Below are positions 26,973-36,643 of a stretch of 64,000 nt of DNA, piece after piece. Within the stretch, counting starts at the first letter, position 1; every line of letters begins with the position of its first letter. The stretch is from assembly GCF_000145035.1 (NCBI RefSeq), contig NC_014387.1:402441-466440 (forward strand), written 5' to 3'. The notes beneath the pieces are model-generated. The model was not told the origin of the DNA. It worked only from the letters and a program-made list of their open reading frames with translations, and ran no database searches. The stretch comes from Butyrivibrio proteoclasticus B316. Its GTDB lineage: Bacteria > Bacillota > Clostridia > Lachnospirales > Lachnospiraceae. Position numbers and translations under genes: made by a program.

Positions 26973-28190
26973 TTAAGACATTACAATATTTCTAAGTTTC
27001 CTTGTGAGATTACCGGTACCGTAGTCACGCATCTGTGTCATCATAAGGAGTGTTGTTCTGGACTCGGGGTCGTTCATAAAGTAAGCGCCAAGCCATCCGT
27101 CCCAGCCATACTCGCCCTTGTTACCAATGATAAGAGCCTTGGCAGGGTCTACAAGGATTCTCATGAGATTACTGTATGTGTGACCTTCAAGACCATACCA
27201 GTTATCAAAGGCATGCTGAGGACCATCCATAATGGCACTATTTGTCATAAACTCTACTGTTCTGGGAGTCAGTATCTGATTTCCATTGTAAGTACCGCCA
27301 TTAAGAAGCATCTGACCAAAGTGTGAATAGTCATCAAGTGTTGAGAAAAGACCTGCACCGCCGGATTCAAATCTGTTCTTATTACCATCTTTTCTGATGA
27401 TAAGGTTATCTCCATTTAATTCACTAAAGTCGCCATTTTTTACTTCATATGCAAGAGCGAGACGGTTCTTTTTATCTTCAGGAACGTAGAATCCGGTATC
27501 CTTCATATCAAGTGGATCAAAGATTCTCTCTTTGAGGAAATCGCCGAATTTCTGGCCTGTAGCCTTCTCTATAACAGCTCCGAGTACGTCAGCACTTGTG
27601 CCGTATTGGAACTGAGTTCCGGGAATGAACTGAAGGGGAAGTTTACCGATTTCTTCCGCAAATTCAAGTGTAGTCATCTGATAGTCTTTGCGGCTGTTAT
27701 CGACAGCAGAGGAAGAATCAGATGTGTTCTCGTAAGGACACTCAAGCCTTCTGATAGCATCAGCAAATAAAAGAGAAGTAGCTCTTTCTGCAGGAGTATT
27801 CATGCCGGGATAAACAAGTCCTGATGTCATGTTCAGAAGATCGGCTATACGGACAAACTTATCCCAGGGAAGCTTTCTAATCTCACCATCAATAAGGCAG
27901 GTCTGATCCTTGAAGCTGTCAAAATAGTTTGCGACAGGCTCGTTGAGATCAACGATTCCATCCTGTACTAGAAGCATGGCGGCGGCAGCAGTTATTGGCT
28001 TGGACTGAGAGTACAGATGAACGATAGTATCTCTGTTCATAGGAATGTCCTCACCTATGTTCGCATGTCCGCTCTGGGCATAATGTGTTTCTTTCCCATC
28101 CTGAATAACTAAAAGGTTAACACCGGCCACTTCTTTATTTGCAACAGCTTTGTCCATAGCAGCCTGAATCAGCTTATTTTTATCTCTCAT
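26973..28190 (-). CDS. Class C beta-lactamase-like serine hydrolase
   Basis: The 405-residue protein has the penicillin-binding/beta-lactamase fold. The nucleophile motif SxxK is Ser61-Gln-Ser-Lys64 in VHLYSQSKPITAAAAMLL, and the second motif is Tyr196-Gly-Thr rather than the Tyr-x-Asn of true class C enzymes. No signal peptide is present, so it is more likely a cytoplasmic esterase or peptidase than an antibiotic-resistance enzyme. GAGGTGA precedes the ATG. It is a single gene, separated from the ECF operon by a terminator. Confidence 0.85.
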   Translation of the reverse strand: MRDKNKLIQAAMDKAVANKEVAGVNLLVIQDGKETHYAQSGHANIGEDIPMNRDTIVHLYSQSKPITAAAAMLLVQDGIVDLNEPVANYFDSFKDQTCLIDGEIRKLPWDKFVRIADLLNMTSGLVYPGMNTPAERATSLLFADAIRRLECPYENTSDSSSAVDNSRKDYQMTTLEFAEEIGKLPLQFIPGTQFQYGTSADVLGAVIEKATGQKFGDFLKERIFDPLDMKDTGFYVPEDKKNRLALAYEVKNGDFSELNGDNLIIRKDGNKNRFESGGAGLFSTLDDYSHFGQMLLNGGTYNGNQILTPRTVEFMTNSAIMDGPQHAFDNWYGLEGHTYSNLMRILVDPAKALIIGNKGEYGWDGWLGAYFMNDPESRTTLLMMTQMRDYGTGNLTRKLRNIVMS

Positions 28191-28213
28191 TTCTATTCAC
28201 CTCAATACAAAAA

Positions 28214-28266
28214 AATAGTACTAAGATTCATTTTATCATCAATAAAGCGAATTCCTAGTACTATTT
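28214..28266 (-). terminator. Terminator of the ECF/DUF4430 operon
   Basis: On the minus strand AATAGTACTA and TAGTACTATT form the stem, closed further by AATTC-like bases, followed by a run of seven T residues. Confidence 0.75.
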
Positions 28267-28292
28267 AAATGATATTTGTAGATGAGGCGATA

Positions 28293-28838
28293 CTAATTTA
28301 TAACGCCCGATGACTTGATCTTGCGCATAGCATTGCGGATTGGAACATACAGAACAAGCATCAATACGAAGTTACCACCGCAGTGGATAAAATCCCAGGG
28401 GATTCCTGCTATCCACCACACAAAGCCTGCTCGAAGACCTGAAATAAAGCCTCCTGAGCTCCAGCCTATTACAATGTAAGGAATAGAGCAGAGAGCTCCA
28501 AAACATAGTCCAAAGATTCCTGAAACTATAGCCCAGAAAAATGCAGAATCATTTTTTCTGAAAAGCCATGCTATCAGCACCAGAAGCGGCCAAATGTACA
28601 GATACATTATCCACCACAGGTTCATGCCATAAATAGCACCTTCGATCAGGATAAAAACAGGGACTACAGCCACAATTTTCCATCCAAAAAACAATGTGAA
28701 CATGATAAGCCAAAAGCTTGTAAGTTCAATGTTAGGAAGAAAAGCAAGAGCAGCCTTGCAAACTTCAATGATTGCAACCATAAGGCCTATCTGCGCTATA
28801 TCTTTTATCGAAAATTTAGTATTACTGTGCAAGCTCAT
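28293..28838 (-). CDS. ECF transporter S (substrate-binding membrane) component
   Basis: The 181-residue protein has about six hydrophobic helices and the N-terminal pattern of ECF S components (IAQIGLMVAIIEVCKAALAFLPNIELTSFWLIMF), which bind vitamins and dock onto a shared energising module. The ATG at 28838 lies inside the end of the DUF4430 gene (17-base overlap) and follows GGAAG, so the two are translationally coupled; an ATG at 28865 is possible. The upstream cobalamin riboswitch implies a corrinoid or precursor as substrate. The ATPases and T component are not in the window. Confidence 0.82.
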   Translation of the reverse strand: MSLHSNTKFSIKDIAQIGLMVAIIEVCKAALAFLPNIELTSFWLIMFTLFFGWKIVAVVPVFILIEGAIYGMNLWWIMYLYIWPLLVLIAWLFRKNDSAFFWAIVSGIFGLCFGALCSIPYIVIGWSSGGFISGLRAGFVWWIAGIPWDFIHCGGNFVLMLVLYVPIRNAMRKIKSSGVIN

Positions 28839-29235
28839 ACTTCCATGTGTATGTATCGCCATCAACTACAGGCTGTGAATCAGCACCATACTGACCATAG
28901 TCACCGTTTACATAGAGTGACCAGTAAGCGTTGTCTGTTGCGTAGATAGCCTGCTCACCGTTGATCTTCTCAACCATGATGCCGTACTCGCTTTCCTGTC
29001 CCTCATAGCTAAAGCCCTGATCTCCGAGCTCATCCATAGCCTGGCGAAGGAATTCTGCGTCTGTGTCAAGAGAGTAGTCAGTTGTCTCGCCTGTGCTGTT
29101 TACAACTTCTACAGTGATGTGCTTAGCTCCCTTAGTAGGCTTAGCTCCGAATACCTTCCAGCAAACTGCGAAAACAGCTACTAAAACTACAAGGCATACT
29201 ACTCCGATTACGATTTTTCTTGTGTTGTTTTTCAT
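28822..29235 (-). CDS. DUF4430 (transcobalamin C-terminal-like) anchored protein
   Basis: The 137-residue protein has an N-terminal membrane helix (VIGVVCLVVLVAVFAVCW) and one exported DUF4430 domain (about 38-137; TDAEFLRQAMDELG, then AYWSLYVNGDYGQYGADSQPV, then WKYELAQ). This fold matches the C-terminal domain of intrinsic factor and transcobalamin, which help clasp cobalamin. AAAAGGAGAA gives a strong site for the ATG at 29235. With the riboswitch and S component it suggests a surface corrinoid-capture partner. Direct cobalamin binding is inferred. Confidence 0.82.
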   Translation of the reverse strand: MKNNTRKIVIGVVCLVVLVAVFAVCWKVFGAKPTKGAKHITVEVVNSTGETTDYSLDTDAEFLRQAMDELGDQGFSYEGQESEYGIMVEKINGEQAIYATDNAYWSLYVNGDYGQYGADSQPVVDGDTYTWKYELAQ

Positions 29236-29301
29236 AATTATTCTCCTTTTTTTATCTTGGTAAACGGGAATTATCGGGAATATAGAAGTACAAGCAAAAG
29301 A

Positions 29302-29324
29302 AAAACCTCCTGATAGGGAGGTCT
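29302..29324 (-). terminator. Terminator hairpin of the riboswitch expression platform
   Basis: On the minus strand ACCTCC-CTATCA-GGAGGT is followed by TTTTTCTTTT. It lies between the aptamer and the DUF4430 start, as expected for transcriptional off-control by cobalamin. A second hairpin (AATAGCA/TGCTATT, 29341-29359) may be part of the switch. Confidence 0.8.
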
Positions 29325-29399
29325 GCACACAAAATTAACAAATAGCAGCAATTGCTATTTGCGCATTTGTTTCGTACAGCCAATTCCTCGTGGCCCGGT

Positions 29400-29630
29400 C
29401 AACCCATGTACTACGAAAGGCAGGTCTCCCGACTTATCACTTCGGCATGCTATAACCAGTTAAAAAAATGTTTCATGCGGCGTTTAGACATCCTTCCCAG
29501 GCAATGCCCAGTGGCTTATTGGCTAAACTTGTGAAATACGGTGACGAGATCGCGCAGGATTTGCACCTGCTTCCCTTTTCACCTGCACAGTGAACAAAAA
29601 TGTATCACCTGCAGACACCTTACGTTTATG
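29400..29630 (-). promoter_or_regulatory. Cobalamin (B12) riboswitch
   Basis: The minus strand carries the perfect B12 box AGTCGGGAGACCTGCC (complement of 29419-29434) and, about 120 bases 5' of it, the core GGTGCAAATCCTGCGC followed by CTCGTCACCGT (complement of about 29539-29569). GCCACTGGGCATTGCCTGG lies between them. These are the conserved parts of the AdoCbl/cobalamin aptamer in the right order and spacing. Exact aptamer ends are approximate. It should shut off the DUF4430/ECF operon when cobalamin is plentiful. Confidence 0.95.
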
Positions 29631-29774
29631 CAATTGTAAAAACGAATAAGAATTTTGTCAAACACATATTATCATATTAATAATATTACTAGCAAACCCT
29701 GTGCCTTATTGGGGTATAAGTCACTGTAAACATCAGCAAAAGCCATAGGATAAACAACATGCTTCTGGCAGGTA

Positions 29775-29812
29775 ATTACCCGAAATCGTAAATATAACCA
29801 TTTTTCGGGTAA
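29775..29812. other. Inverted repeat upstream of sbcD
   Basis: Ten-base arms TTACCCGAAA and TTTCGGGTAA surround an 18-base AT-rich centre. It could be an operator or an RNA hairpin. A TATAAT at 29873-29878 downstream is the likely sbcD -10 box. Confidence 0.45.
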
Positions 29813-29924
29813 AGCTCTCAGATATTAGCAACAGATTCAATTTGGCTATTTATGAATGAATCAGTACTCTAGTATAATATGATATGTACGTTTACTAACA
29901 CGAATCATAAGTATGGGGGATTCT

Positions 29925-31079
29925 ATGAAATTAGTTCATTTATCTGACCTTCATCTTGGAAAAAGAGTTAACGAGTTTTCCATGATAGAGAACCAGGAAT
30001 TTATCCTTAAAAAAATCATTAATATAATAGATGAAGTTAAACCTGACGGAGTTATTATTGCAGGTGACGTCTATGATAAGTCAGTTCCAAGCGAAGATGC
30101 AGTTCGTCTGTGGGATGACTTTTTAAATATGCTGGCAATCAGGCATTTACAGGTCTATGCCATAAGCGGGAACCATGACTCTGCAGTTAGATTTGCTGAG
30201 CACTCGAGAATCGTGGATGGTGCAGGAATTCATCTGTCTCCTGCATATAAAGGCCATCTGAGCCACTACACATTTTCCGATGAATACTCTGATAAGTGTG
30301 GGGATGTGAACATTTACATGTTGCCCTTTATCAAGCCTGCAAATGTAAGGTCTTTTTACCCTGATGAGGAAATAACTGACTACACCTCAGCTGTTCGCGT
30401 TGCACTTGCCCATCCGGGGGCTGATGAAGAGCATATCGATAGTAAAAGCCGAAATATTCTGGTAGCTCATCAGTTTGTTACGGGTGCGGAGCGCTGCGAG
30501 TCAGAGGAGATCACAATTGGCGGACTTGATAATGTGGATACATCAGTGTTTGATGACTTCGACTATGTAGCACTTGGCCATATCCACGGACCACAGAAGG
30601 TTTCCAGAGAAACGATCAGATACAGTGGAACTCCTCTCAAATATTCTTTTTCTGAAAAAGATCACCACAAGTCCGTCACAGTCATAACAATCAGAGAAAA
30701 AGACAATGTGGAGATTGAGAAGATACCGCTTGAAGCTAAGAGAGACCTGCGCCAGATAAAGGGAACCTACGAGGAGCTTTCTGATAAAAAGAACTACGAA
30801 AACACTAATAGAGAGGATTATATCCACGCGGTTCTGACAGATGAAGAGGATGTGCCGGATGCAATTAGTAAACTCAGGATCATCTATCCGAATCTGATGA
30901 AGCTTACTTACGACAACAAGAGGACAAGAGAGAACAGAATAATAGAGGGCGGTGCTGATGTGGACAGGAAATCGCCCATTGAGCTCTTTGAAGAATTCTA
31001 TGAGAAGCAGAACAATCAGGAAATGTCAGATGAGCAAAAAGAGCTTGTGACAAGCCTCATTGATAGTATTTGGGACTAA
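29925..31079 (+). CDS. sbcD: Exonuclease subunit SbcD (Mre11 family)
   Basis: The 384-residue protein has the metallophosphoesterase motifs LSDLHLGKR, IIAGDVYDKSVP, ISGNHDS and ALGHIHGPQ that bind two Mn ions. The ATG at 29925 is chosen because GGGGGA at 29915-29920 lies just before it. With SbcC it forms the complex that cleaves DNA hairpins and processes protein-blocked ends. The sbcC gene follows 78 bases downstream in the same direction. Confidence 0.95.
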   Translation: MKLVHLSDLHLGKRVNEFSMIENQEFILKKIINIIDEVKPDGVIIAGDVYDKSVPSEDAVRLWDDFLNMLAIRHLQVYAISGNHDSAVRFAEHSRIVDGAGIHLSPAYKGHLSHYTFSDEYSDKCGDVNIYMLPFIKPANVRSFYPDEEITDYTSAVRVALAHPGADEEHIDSKSRNILVAHQFVTGAERCESEEITIGGLDNVDTSVFDDFDYVALGHIHGPQKVSRETIRYSGTPLKYSFSEKDHHKSVTVITIREKDNVEIEKIPLEAKRDLRQIKGTYEELSDKKNYENTNREDYIHAVLTDEEDVPDAISKLRIIYPNLMKLTYDNKRTRENRIIEGGADVDRKSPIELFEEFYEKQNNQEMSDEQKELVTSLIDSIWD

Positions 31080-31157
31080 TAGAGATATGTGAAACACGAA
31101 AATCATTATGATATCTGGAAGCAGGGTTTTAAATAACAGAATTTCAGGAAGGAATAT

Positions 31158-33929
31158 ATGCGACCAATAAACTTGAATTTATCTGCCTTTGGCCCATATG
31201 CCGGGGAGATTAAACTGAATATGGATGACCTTGGAGATAAGGGACTTTATCTTATAACGGGTGATACAGGAGCCGGAAAGACCACTATTTTTGATGCTAT
31301 TTGCTTTGCGCTTTTTGGAGAAGCAAGCGGAGGCAGCAGGGAAGCCGCTATGCTCAGATCCAAGTATGCAGAGGCGGATACGCCGACATTTGTCGAGATG
31401 TCTTTTACCCATGGAGGAAAAGAGTATTACATTAAGCGAAACCCTGAATATATGCGCCCTGCCAAGCGTGGAGACGGCGTTAAAAAAGAACTTCCGGGAG
31501 CGGAACTTCATATGCCTGACGGAAAAGTAATTACCAAGGTCAGGGACGTGAACACCGCAGTAGAGGAGCTTCTTGGCATAGACAGAGGGCAGTTTTCGCA
31601 GATTGCCATGCTTGCTCAGGGGGACTTTCTAAAACTCCTTCTTGCAGATACCAAGGAACGTCAGGAAATATTTAGAAAACTCTTTAAAACAGGCTATTAT
31701 CAGACTCTTCAGGCAAGACTCGAAGAAGAGAGAAAAAAGTGTTATGGCATCTGTGATGATGCACAAAAAAGCGTTAAACACTACATTTCCGGAATTATGT
31801 GTGATGAAGAAGACGTTCTGTCAATTGAAGTAAATAAGGCAAGAGCCGGTGAAATGATGACAAGCGACGTTCTGGAGCTGATAAAAAAGCTGATTGACAG
31901 CGATAGCAGGATTCTTGACGAGACAAGGAAAGAGATAGAATCGCTAAATAAGGAACTTGAAGAAGTCAACAAGAAAGTCGGTAAGGCAGAGCAGCTAAGG
32001 AAGGCTGAGGAAAATCTTAAGGTAACATCTGAAATCTATGAAAAAGAGCTTCCGATGCAGGAAGAGCTTAAAGATAGGCTTTCTCTTATAGAAAAAAAGC
32101 TGCCTGAAAAAGAAGAATATCATAAGGAGCAGGCGCAGATAGAAGCTGAGCTTCCGGGCTATATAGAATATGAACAGCTGACAGATAGAGAAAAAGAGCT
32201 TAATAATGCGATAGAGCTGGATAAGACAGGTGCTCAGAAAGAAGCAGATAATATCAAGGAATATACGCTTAGGCAGGAAGAGCTAAAGACTGAGCTTGAG
32301 GGCTATCAGAATGCCGGAGCTGACAGAGAGAAATATCTGGCGGAAAAAAAGAGTGCAGAAGATAAGTACAAGCGTCTTTTGGAGATTTCTGACAGAATCA
32401 AAAAGCTTATTCAGGATGAGCAGAAACTGGAAGCGGAAAGAGAATGTTATCTTGAGCTTGACAGAGAATATCAGGAAAAAAACATATGCTATGAGCATAT
32501 TTTCAAGGCTTATCGCGATGGTCAGGCAGGAGTTCTCGCTAAGACTTTGGAGGAGGGAAAACCCTGCCCTGTGTGCGGTTCTTTGACCCATCCAAACCCT
32601 GCGACATCGGAAGGAGAAGTCCCTACTGATGCTGAACTTAAGAATGCCAAGAATGCGGCAGATGCAGCCAGAGATGCAGCCACCAGGGCAAGCAGAAAGT
32701 GCGGAGAGCTTGCAAGTACACTTTATGCCAATAAAGTAAACCTGTCAGATGAGCTTAAAGCTATAGCTGATATGGATGAAAAAGACCTTTCTGCGATGCG
32801 GGAAAGTACAGCTTCTATCATAGCTGATACCAAAGAGATTGTTGATGGCATAAACAGTAAGCTTGACGAAATGGATAAACTTCTAGAGCGCAAGGAAGAA
32901 ATAGAGAATAAGCTTCCTGATCTTGAGAACAAAACTTTGAAAAGCAGGGAAAAAGAATCTTCTATTAAGGAAAAACTTGCTGCGGATGAAGCGGCCCTTG
33001 AAGCTGTTCTGGGAAGGAAAGATAAACTCAAGGAAAACTTCAGGTTTGATAGTAAAGCTGCAGCAGAGAATAGAATAATAGAGCTTAAAAAGAAGATTAT
33101 CGATATCCAGTCAGAATATGAAAAAGCTGATAAGGATATGAAAGAGCATACAGAGAAGATCAGTCTTTTAAAAGGACAGATCAAGGCGCTTTCAGAAACT
33201 ATAGAGAAGTCCGAACAAATCGAGCTTGCTACAGAGCTTGATAATAAGACAAGGCTGGAGGAGACCAGGAGCGAACTCACTAAGAGAGCTACAAGTGCCA
33301 GTCTTAGGATTGAAACAAATACTACGGCGCGCGCAGGAATAGAAGAAAAGTGCGATGAGCTATCCGTGGCGGAAAAGAGATATGCTTATGTATCTTCCCT
33401 TGCAGATACTGCAAATGGAAAGCTTAGCGGCAAAGAAAAGATAATGCTGGAAACCTATATTCAGACTACATATTTTGACAGGATCATTGCCAGAGCAAAC
33501 CTCAGATTTATGAAGATGTCTGATGCTCAGTATGAGTTAAAACGTCTTGAAGAAGCAAGCAACAACCGTTCACAGAGTGGGCTTGACCTTGGCGTTATTG
33601 ACCACTACAATGGAAGCCAGCGAAGCGTCAAGACTTTGTCAGGTGGTGAGTCCTTTATGGCAGCGCTGTCGCTTGCTCTTGGTCTTTCTGATGAAATCCA
33701 GTCCTCCGCAGGCGGAATCCAGATTGATACCATGTTTGTGGATGAGGGCTTTGGAACCCTTGATTCGGATTCGTTGGAGCTTGCATATAATGCGCTTGCA
33801 GGACTTACAGAAGGTAACAGACTTGTCGGTATTATTTCCCATGTATCCGAGCTCAAGGATAAGATTGATAAGCAGATTGTAGTTACCAAGGAAAAGAGCG
33901 GCGGAAGTAAAGCGCAGATAATTGCTTGA
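31158..33929 (+). CDS. sbcC: Exonuclease subunit SbcC (Rad50 family)
   Basis: The 923-residue SMC-like ATPase has Walker A GDTGAGKTTIFDAICFALFG at the N-terminus, two long coiled-coil arms, the zinc hook CPVCG near residue 470, the ABC signature KTLSGGESFMAALSLALG, and Walker B IDTMFVDEGFGTLD near the C-terminus. It partners SbcD. The ATG at 31158 follows AGGAAGG. All key motifs are intact. Confidence 0.96.
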   Translation: MRPINLNLSAFGPYAGEIKLNMDDLGDKGLYLITGDTGAGKTTIFDAICFALFGEASGGSREAAMLRSKYAEADTPTFVEMSFTHGGKEYYIKRNPEYMRPAKRGDGVKKELPGAELHMPDGKVITKVRDVNTAVEELLGIDRGQFSQIAMLAQGDFLKLLLADTKERQEIFRKLFKTGYYQTLQARLEEERKKCYGICDDAQKSVKHYISGIMCDEEDVLSIEVNKARAGEMMTSDVLELIKKLIDSDSRILDETRKEIESLNKELEEVNKKVGKAEQLRKAEENLKVTSEIYEKELPMQEELKDRLSLIEKKLPEKEEYHKEQAQIEAELPGYIEYEQLTDREKELNNAIELDKTGAQKEADNIKEYTLRQEELKTELEGYQNAGADREKYLAEKKSAEDKYKRLLEISDRIKKLIQDEQKLEAERECYLELDREYQEKNICYEHIFKAYRDGQAGVLAKTLEEGKPCPVCGSLTHPNPATSEGEVPTDAELKNAKNAADAARDAATRASRKCGELASTLYANKVNLSDELKAIADMDEKDLSAMRESTASIIADTKEIVDGINSKLDEMDKLLERKEEIENKLPDLENKTLKSREKESSIKEKLAADEAALEAVLGRKDKLKENFRFDSKAAAENRIIELKKKIIDIQSEYEKADKDMKEHTEKISLLKGQIKALSETIEKSEQIELATELDNKTRLEETRSELTKRATSASLRIETNTTARAGIEEKCDELSVAEKRYAYVSSLADTANGKLSGKEKIMLETYIQTTYFDRIIARANLRFMKMSDAQYELKRLEEASNNRSQSGLDLGVIDHYNGSQRSVKTLSGGESFMAALSLALGLSDEIQSSAGGIQIDTMFVDEGFGTLDSDSLELAYNALAGLTEGNRLVGIISHVSELKDKIDKQIVVTKEKSGGSKAQIIA

Positions 33930-34021
33930 GTGCGAGTGATACCTAAATATAATAAAATATACTAATTGCTCCTGGCTCAACATCGTTTTCGCAATTCTAC
34001 AAATATAAGAGGTTTGATTTA

Positions 34022-35389
34022 ATGGCAATAAAAGTTACTGGTAAAAACAGAAGAGAATATATGACACAGACTCCTGTGCCACAACTGATACTGACACTGT
34101 CAGTTCCTACTATCATCAGTATGATGGTGACAGCAATTTACAATACTGCAGATACCTTTTTTGTTGCCAGAGTATCTGATGTGGCAGAAATAAACACCTC
34201 TGCGACAGCAGCTGTAGGACTTGTATTTACAGTAATGGCACTGATCCAGGCAACAGGATTCTTTTGCGGGCATGGTTCAGGCAACTATTTATCCAGAATG
34301 CTTGGAGCAGATAACCATAAGGAGGCAAGTGAGATGGCCTCAACCGGCTTTGCTCTGGCACTTATTCTTGGTGCTATTTTTGCAATAGTCGGCAATATTT
34401 TGGCAGAGCCAATTGCTTCATTTTTAGGAAGAGGGGCTTCTGCTCAGACGCTTGAATTTACTATGCAGTACATGAGGATCATTCTCTTCGGAGCTCCATT
34501 TATGATGGCTCAGTTTGTAGTGAATAACCAGTTGAGGTTCCAAGGGGCTGCTTACTATGCAATGATAGGGCTTATGTGCGGTGCGGTAATGAATATGATC
34601 CTGGATCCGCTTCTTATCCTGGTATTTCATATGGGAGTCAGAGGTGCAGCTATTGCTACAGTCATGGGACAGGCGACCAGCTTTATGGTTCTTCTTATTG
34701 GTACCAGCAAAGGGGAGAACATCAAGCTTCTTCCGCAAAATGTTCATCTTAACTGGCACTATATTAAAGAGATTGTTAATGGCGGAGCACCATCTCTTTT
34801 CCGTCAGGGGCTTGCAGCCATAGCAACTCTTATCCTCAACTACACTGCCGGTTCTATTGGATCAGATGCAGCAATTGCAGGTATGAGCGTTGCGGGCAGG
34901 ATCATGATGATGCTGGCATCGGCACTTATTGGATTCGGACAGGGCTATCAGCCTGTGTGCTCTTTTAACTATGGTGCAGGTCTCACCGGCCGTGTAAAAG
35001 AAGGCTTTAAGTTTTGCGTCAAGTATTCAACTATTGTGCTTGTTGGAATCGGTGCTATAGCTTATATCTTTGCACCATATATCATTTCTGGTTTCTCCAA
35101 GGACCCTTTGGCTATAACAGTTGGTGTTGCGGCTCTCAGATTCCAGGCATTTACATTGCCTTTATCCGGAGCAATAGTCATCAGTAACATGATGCTGCAA
35201 TCTATTGGCAAGGGGATTAAGGCCTCAATCACGGCTTCTGCCAGAAATGGAATCTGTTTTATTCCTATGATATTGATCCTTCCTGTATTCCTTGGAATAA
35301 CAGGTGTTGAAATGGCTCAGGCATGTGCAGATGTACTCTCTCTTTTTATTGCCGTTCCAATGGCTTATTCAGAGCTGCGCAAGTTCTAA
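34022..35389 (+). CDS. MATE-family efflux transporter
   Basis: The 455-residue protein has 12 predicted helices in two repeated halves. The N-terminus MTQTPVPQLILTLSVPTIISMMVTAIYNTADTFF is typical of MATE pumps, which exchange cations for drugs or metabolites. The start is an ATG at 34022, which has only a weak AAGAGG site upstream. No regulator is adjacent, so the substrate is open. Confidence 0.9.
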   Translation: MAIKVTGKNRREYMTQTPVPQLILTLSVPTIISMMVTAIYNTADTFFVARVSDVAEINTSATAAVGLVFTVMALIQATGFFCGHGSGNYLSRMLGADNHKEASEMASTGFALALILGAIFAIVGNILAEPIASFLGRGASAQTLEFTMQYMRIILFGAPFMMAQFVVNNQLRFQGAAYYAMIGLMCGAVMNMILDPLLILVFHMGVRGAAIATVMGQATSFMVLLIGTSKGENIKLLPQNVHLNWHYIKEIVNGGAPSLFRQGLAAIATLILNYTAGSIGSDAAIAGMSVAGRIMMMLASALIGFGQGYQPVCSFNYGAGLTGRVKEGFKFCVKYSTIVLVGIGAIAYIFAPYIISGFSKDPLAITVGVAALRFQAFTLPLSGAIVISNMMLQSIGKGIKASITASARNGICFIPMILILPVFLGITGVEMAQACADVLSLFIAVPMAYSELRKF

Positions 35390-35462
35390 ATGCCGGCTCA
35401 TATTGTTTATGGGTTTTACATCAGAGGCTATGATAAAATAAATCCTAAAGGTTACGGGCAAG

Positions 35463-36611
35463 ATGAATTCAGATATAAATTATCATATGAAAAAGAGCCT
35501 GATGGCAGTGATTCTATGCACTGCCATTCTGTGCGGATGCGGAAATGTTTCAGGCGGCGCGCAAAATGCAGGCTTAGATGGAAAATCAGACGGAGCAGTA
35601 AGCTCTTTTGCCGGAAAGAACATGCAGACGTCAACTCTTTTTGCTATGGACACTGTAATGGAGTTGCAGATTCAGGGGGATGAGGAGCTTCTTCGCGAAG
35701 GGGAGGCGCTTATCCGCTCTTTGGAAAAAGAGCTGTCTGTAACTGATGAAAACAGTGAGATAGCAAGGCTTAATAAGGATGGCAAGGCTGCGCTTACAGA
35801 AGATGTGGCAGAACTCATGGGTAAGGCGCTTGATATCTGTGATAGCACAAATGGTGCCCTTGATATTACGATTTATCCGGTTCTGAAGACCTGGGGATTT
35901 ACCACCGGTGAATACAGGGTTCCGGCAGATGAAGAGATTCAGGAGCTCCTTGAAAATGTGGATTATCATGGCGTAGATATCACGAGTTTTGATGCAACTA
36001 TTGATAGCGACGAGCTTTCCGATGCTGCTGGTATAATATGCGAGATTCCTTCTGGAACTCAGGTTGATCTTGGAAGTGTGGCCAAGGGGTATACGTCAAT
36101 GTCTCTCTACAATCTTTTTACAGATAAGGGTGTGACAAGCGGTCTTATAAATCTTGGCGGAAATGTTCAGTGCATAGGCAGTAAGATAAATGGTGATGAC
36201 TGGAAAGTGGCAGTTAAGAGTCCTTTTATAGACTCTTCAAGCGGCATTCTTGGAGTGCTCTCCGTAAGTGATCTTGCTGTTGTGACATCGGGGGGATATG
36301 AGAGATATTTTGAAGAGAATGGAAAGACCTACTGGCATATTCTTGATCCTAAGACCGGGAAGCCCGCAGAAAATGGGCTTGTGTCTGTTACTATTATAGG
36401 TAAGGATGGCCTTTTATGTGATGGCCTGTCCACAGCTCTTTTTGTAAAGGGGCTTGACGAAGCAATCAGGTACTATCAGGAAAATAGAGATAAGGAATTT
36501 GATATGGTACTTGTCACTGATGACAGGGAGGTTTATCTTACAGAGGGTGTAGCTGACAAGTTTTCTCTAGCTTCGGAGTACTATAATCTTAATACTCATA
36601 TTATTAAATGA
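35463..36611 (+). CDS. apbE: FAD:protein FMN transferase, lipoprotein
   Basis: The 382-residue protein has a lipoprotein signal ending ILCGCGN. ApbE motifs are MDTVMELQI, the VDLGSVAKGYTSM loop, GLINLGGNVQCIG, and WHILDPKTGKPAENG followed by LLCDGLSTALFVKG. It attaches FMN to Thr residues of exported flavoproteins such as RNF/NQR subunits. No target gene is adjacent. AAAGG at 35447 supports the ATG at 35463; one at 35487 is an alternative. Confidence 0.93.
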   Translation: MNSDINYHMKKSLMAVILCTAILCGCGNVSGGAQNAGLDGKSDGAVSSFAGKNMQTSTLFAMDTVMELQIQGDEELLREGEALIRSLEKELSVTDENSEIARLNKDGKAALTEDVAELMGKALDICDSTNGALDITIYPVLKTWGFTTGEYRVPADEEIQELLENVDYHGVDITSFDATIDSDELSDAAGIICEIPSGTQVDLGSVAKGYTSMSLYNLFTDKGVTSGLINLGGNVQCIGSKINGDDWKVAVKSPFIDSSSGILGVLSVSDLAVVTSGGYERYFEENGKTYWHILDPKTGKPAENGLVSVTIIGKDGLLCDGLSTALFVKGLDEAIRYYQENRDKEFDMVLVTDDREVYLTEGVADKFSLASEYYNLNTHIIK

Positions 36612-36643
36612 TGTAAGTATCAAAAGAAATAAGAATTGCTCTT

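Noticed and set aside
32723..33280. 185-codon open frame on the minus strand inside sbcC
   Set aside because: It is an extremely Ser/Leu-rich shadow produced by the Glu/Lys-rich coiled-coil codons of sbcC, without a ribosome site.
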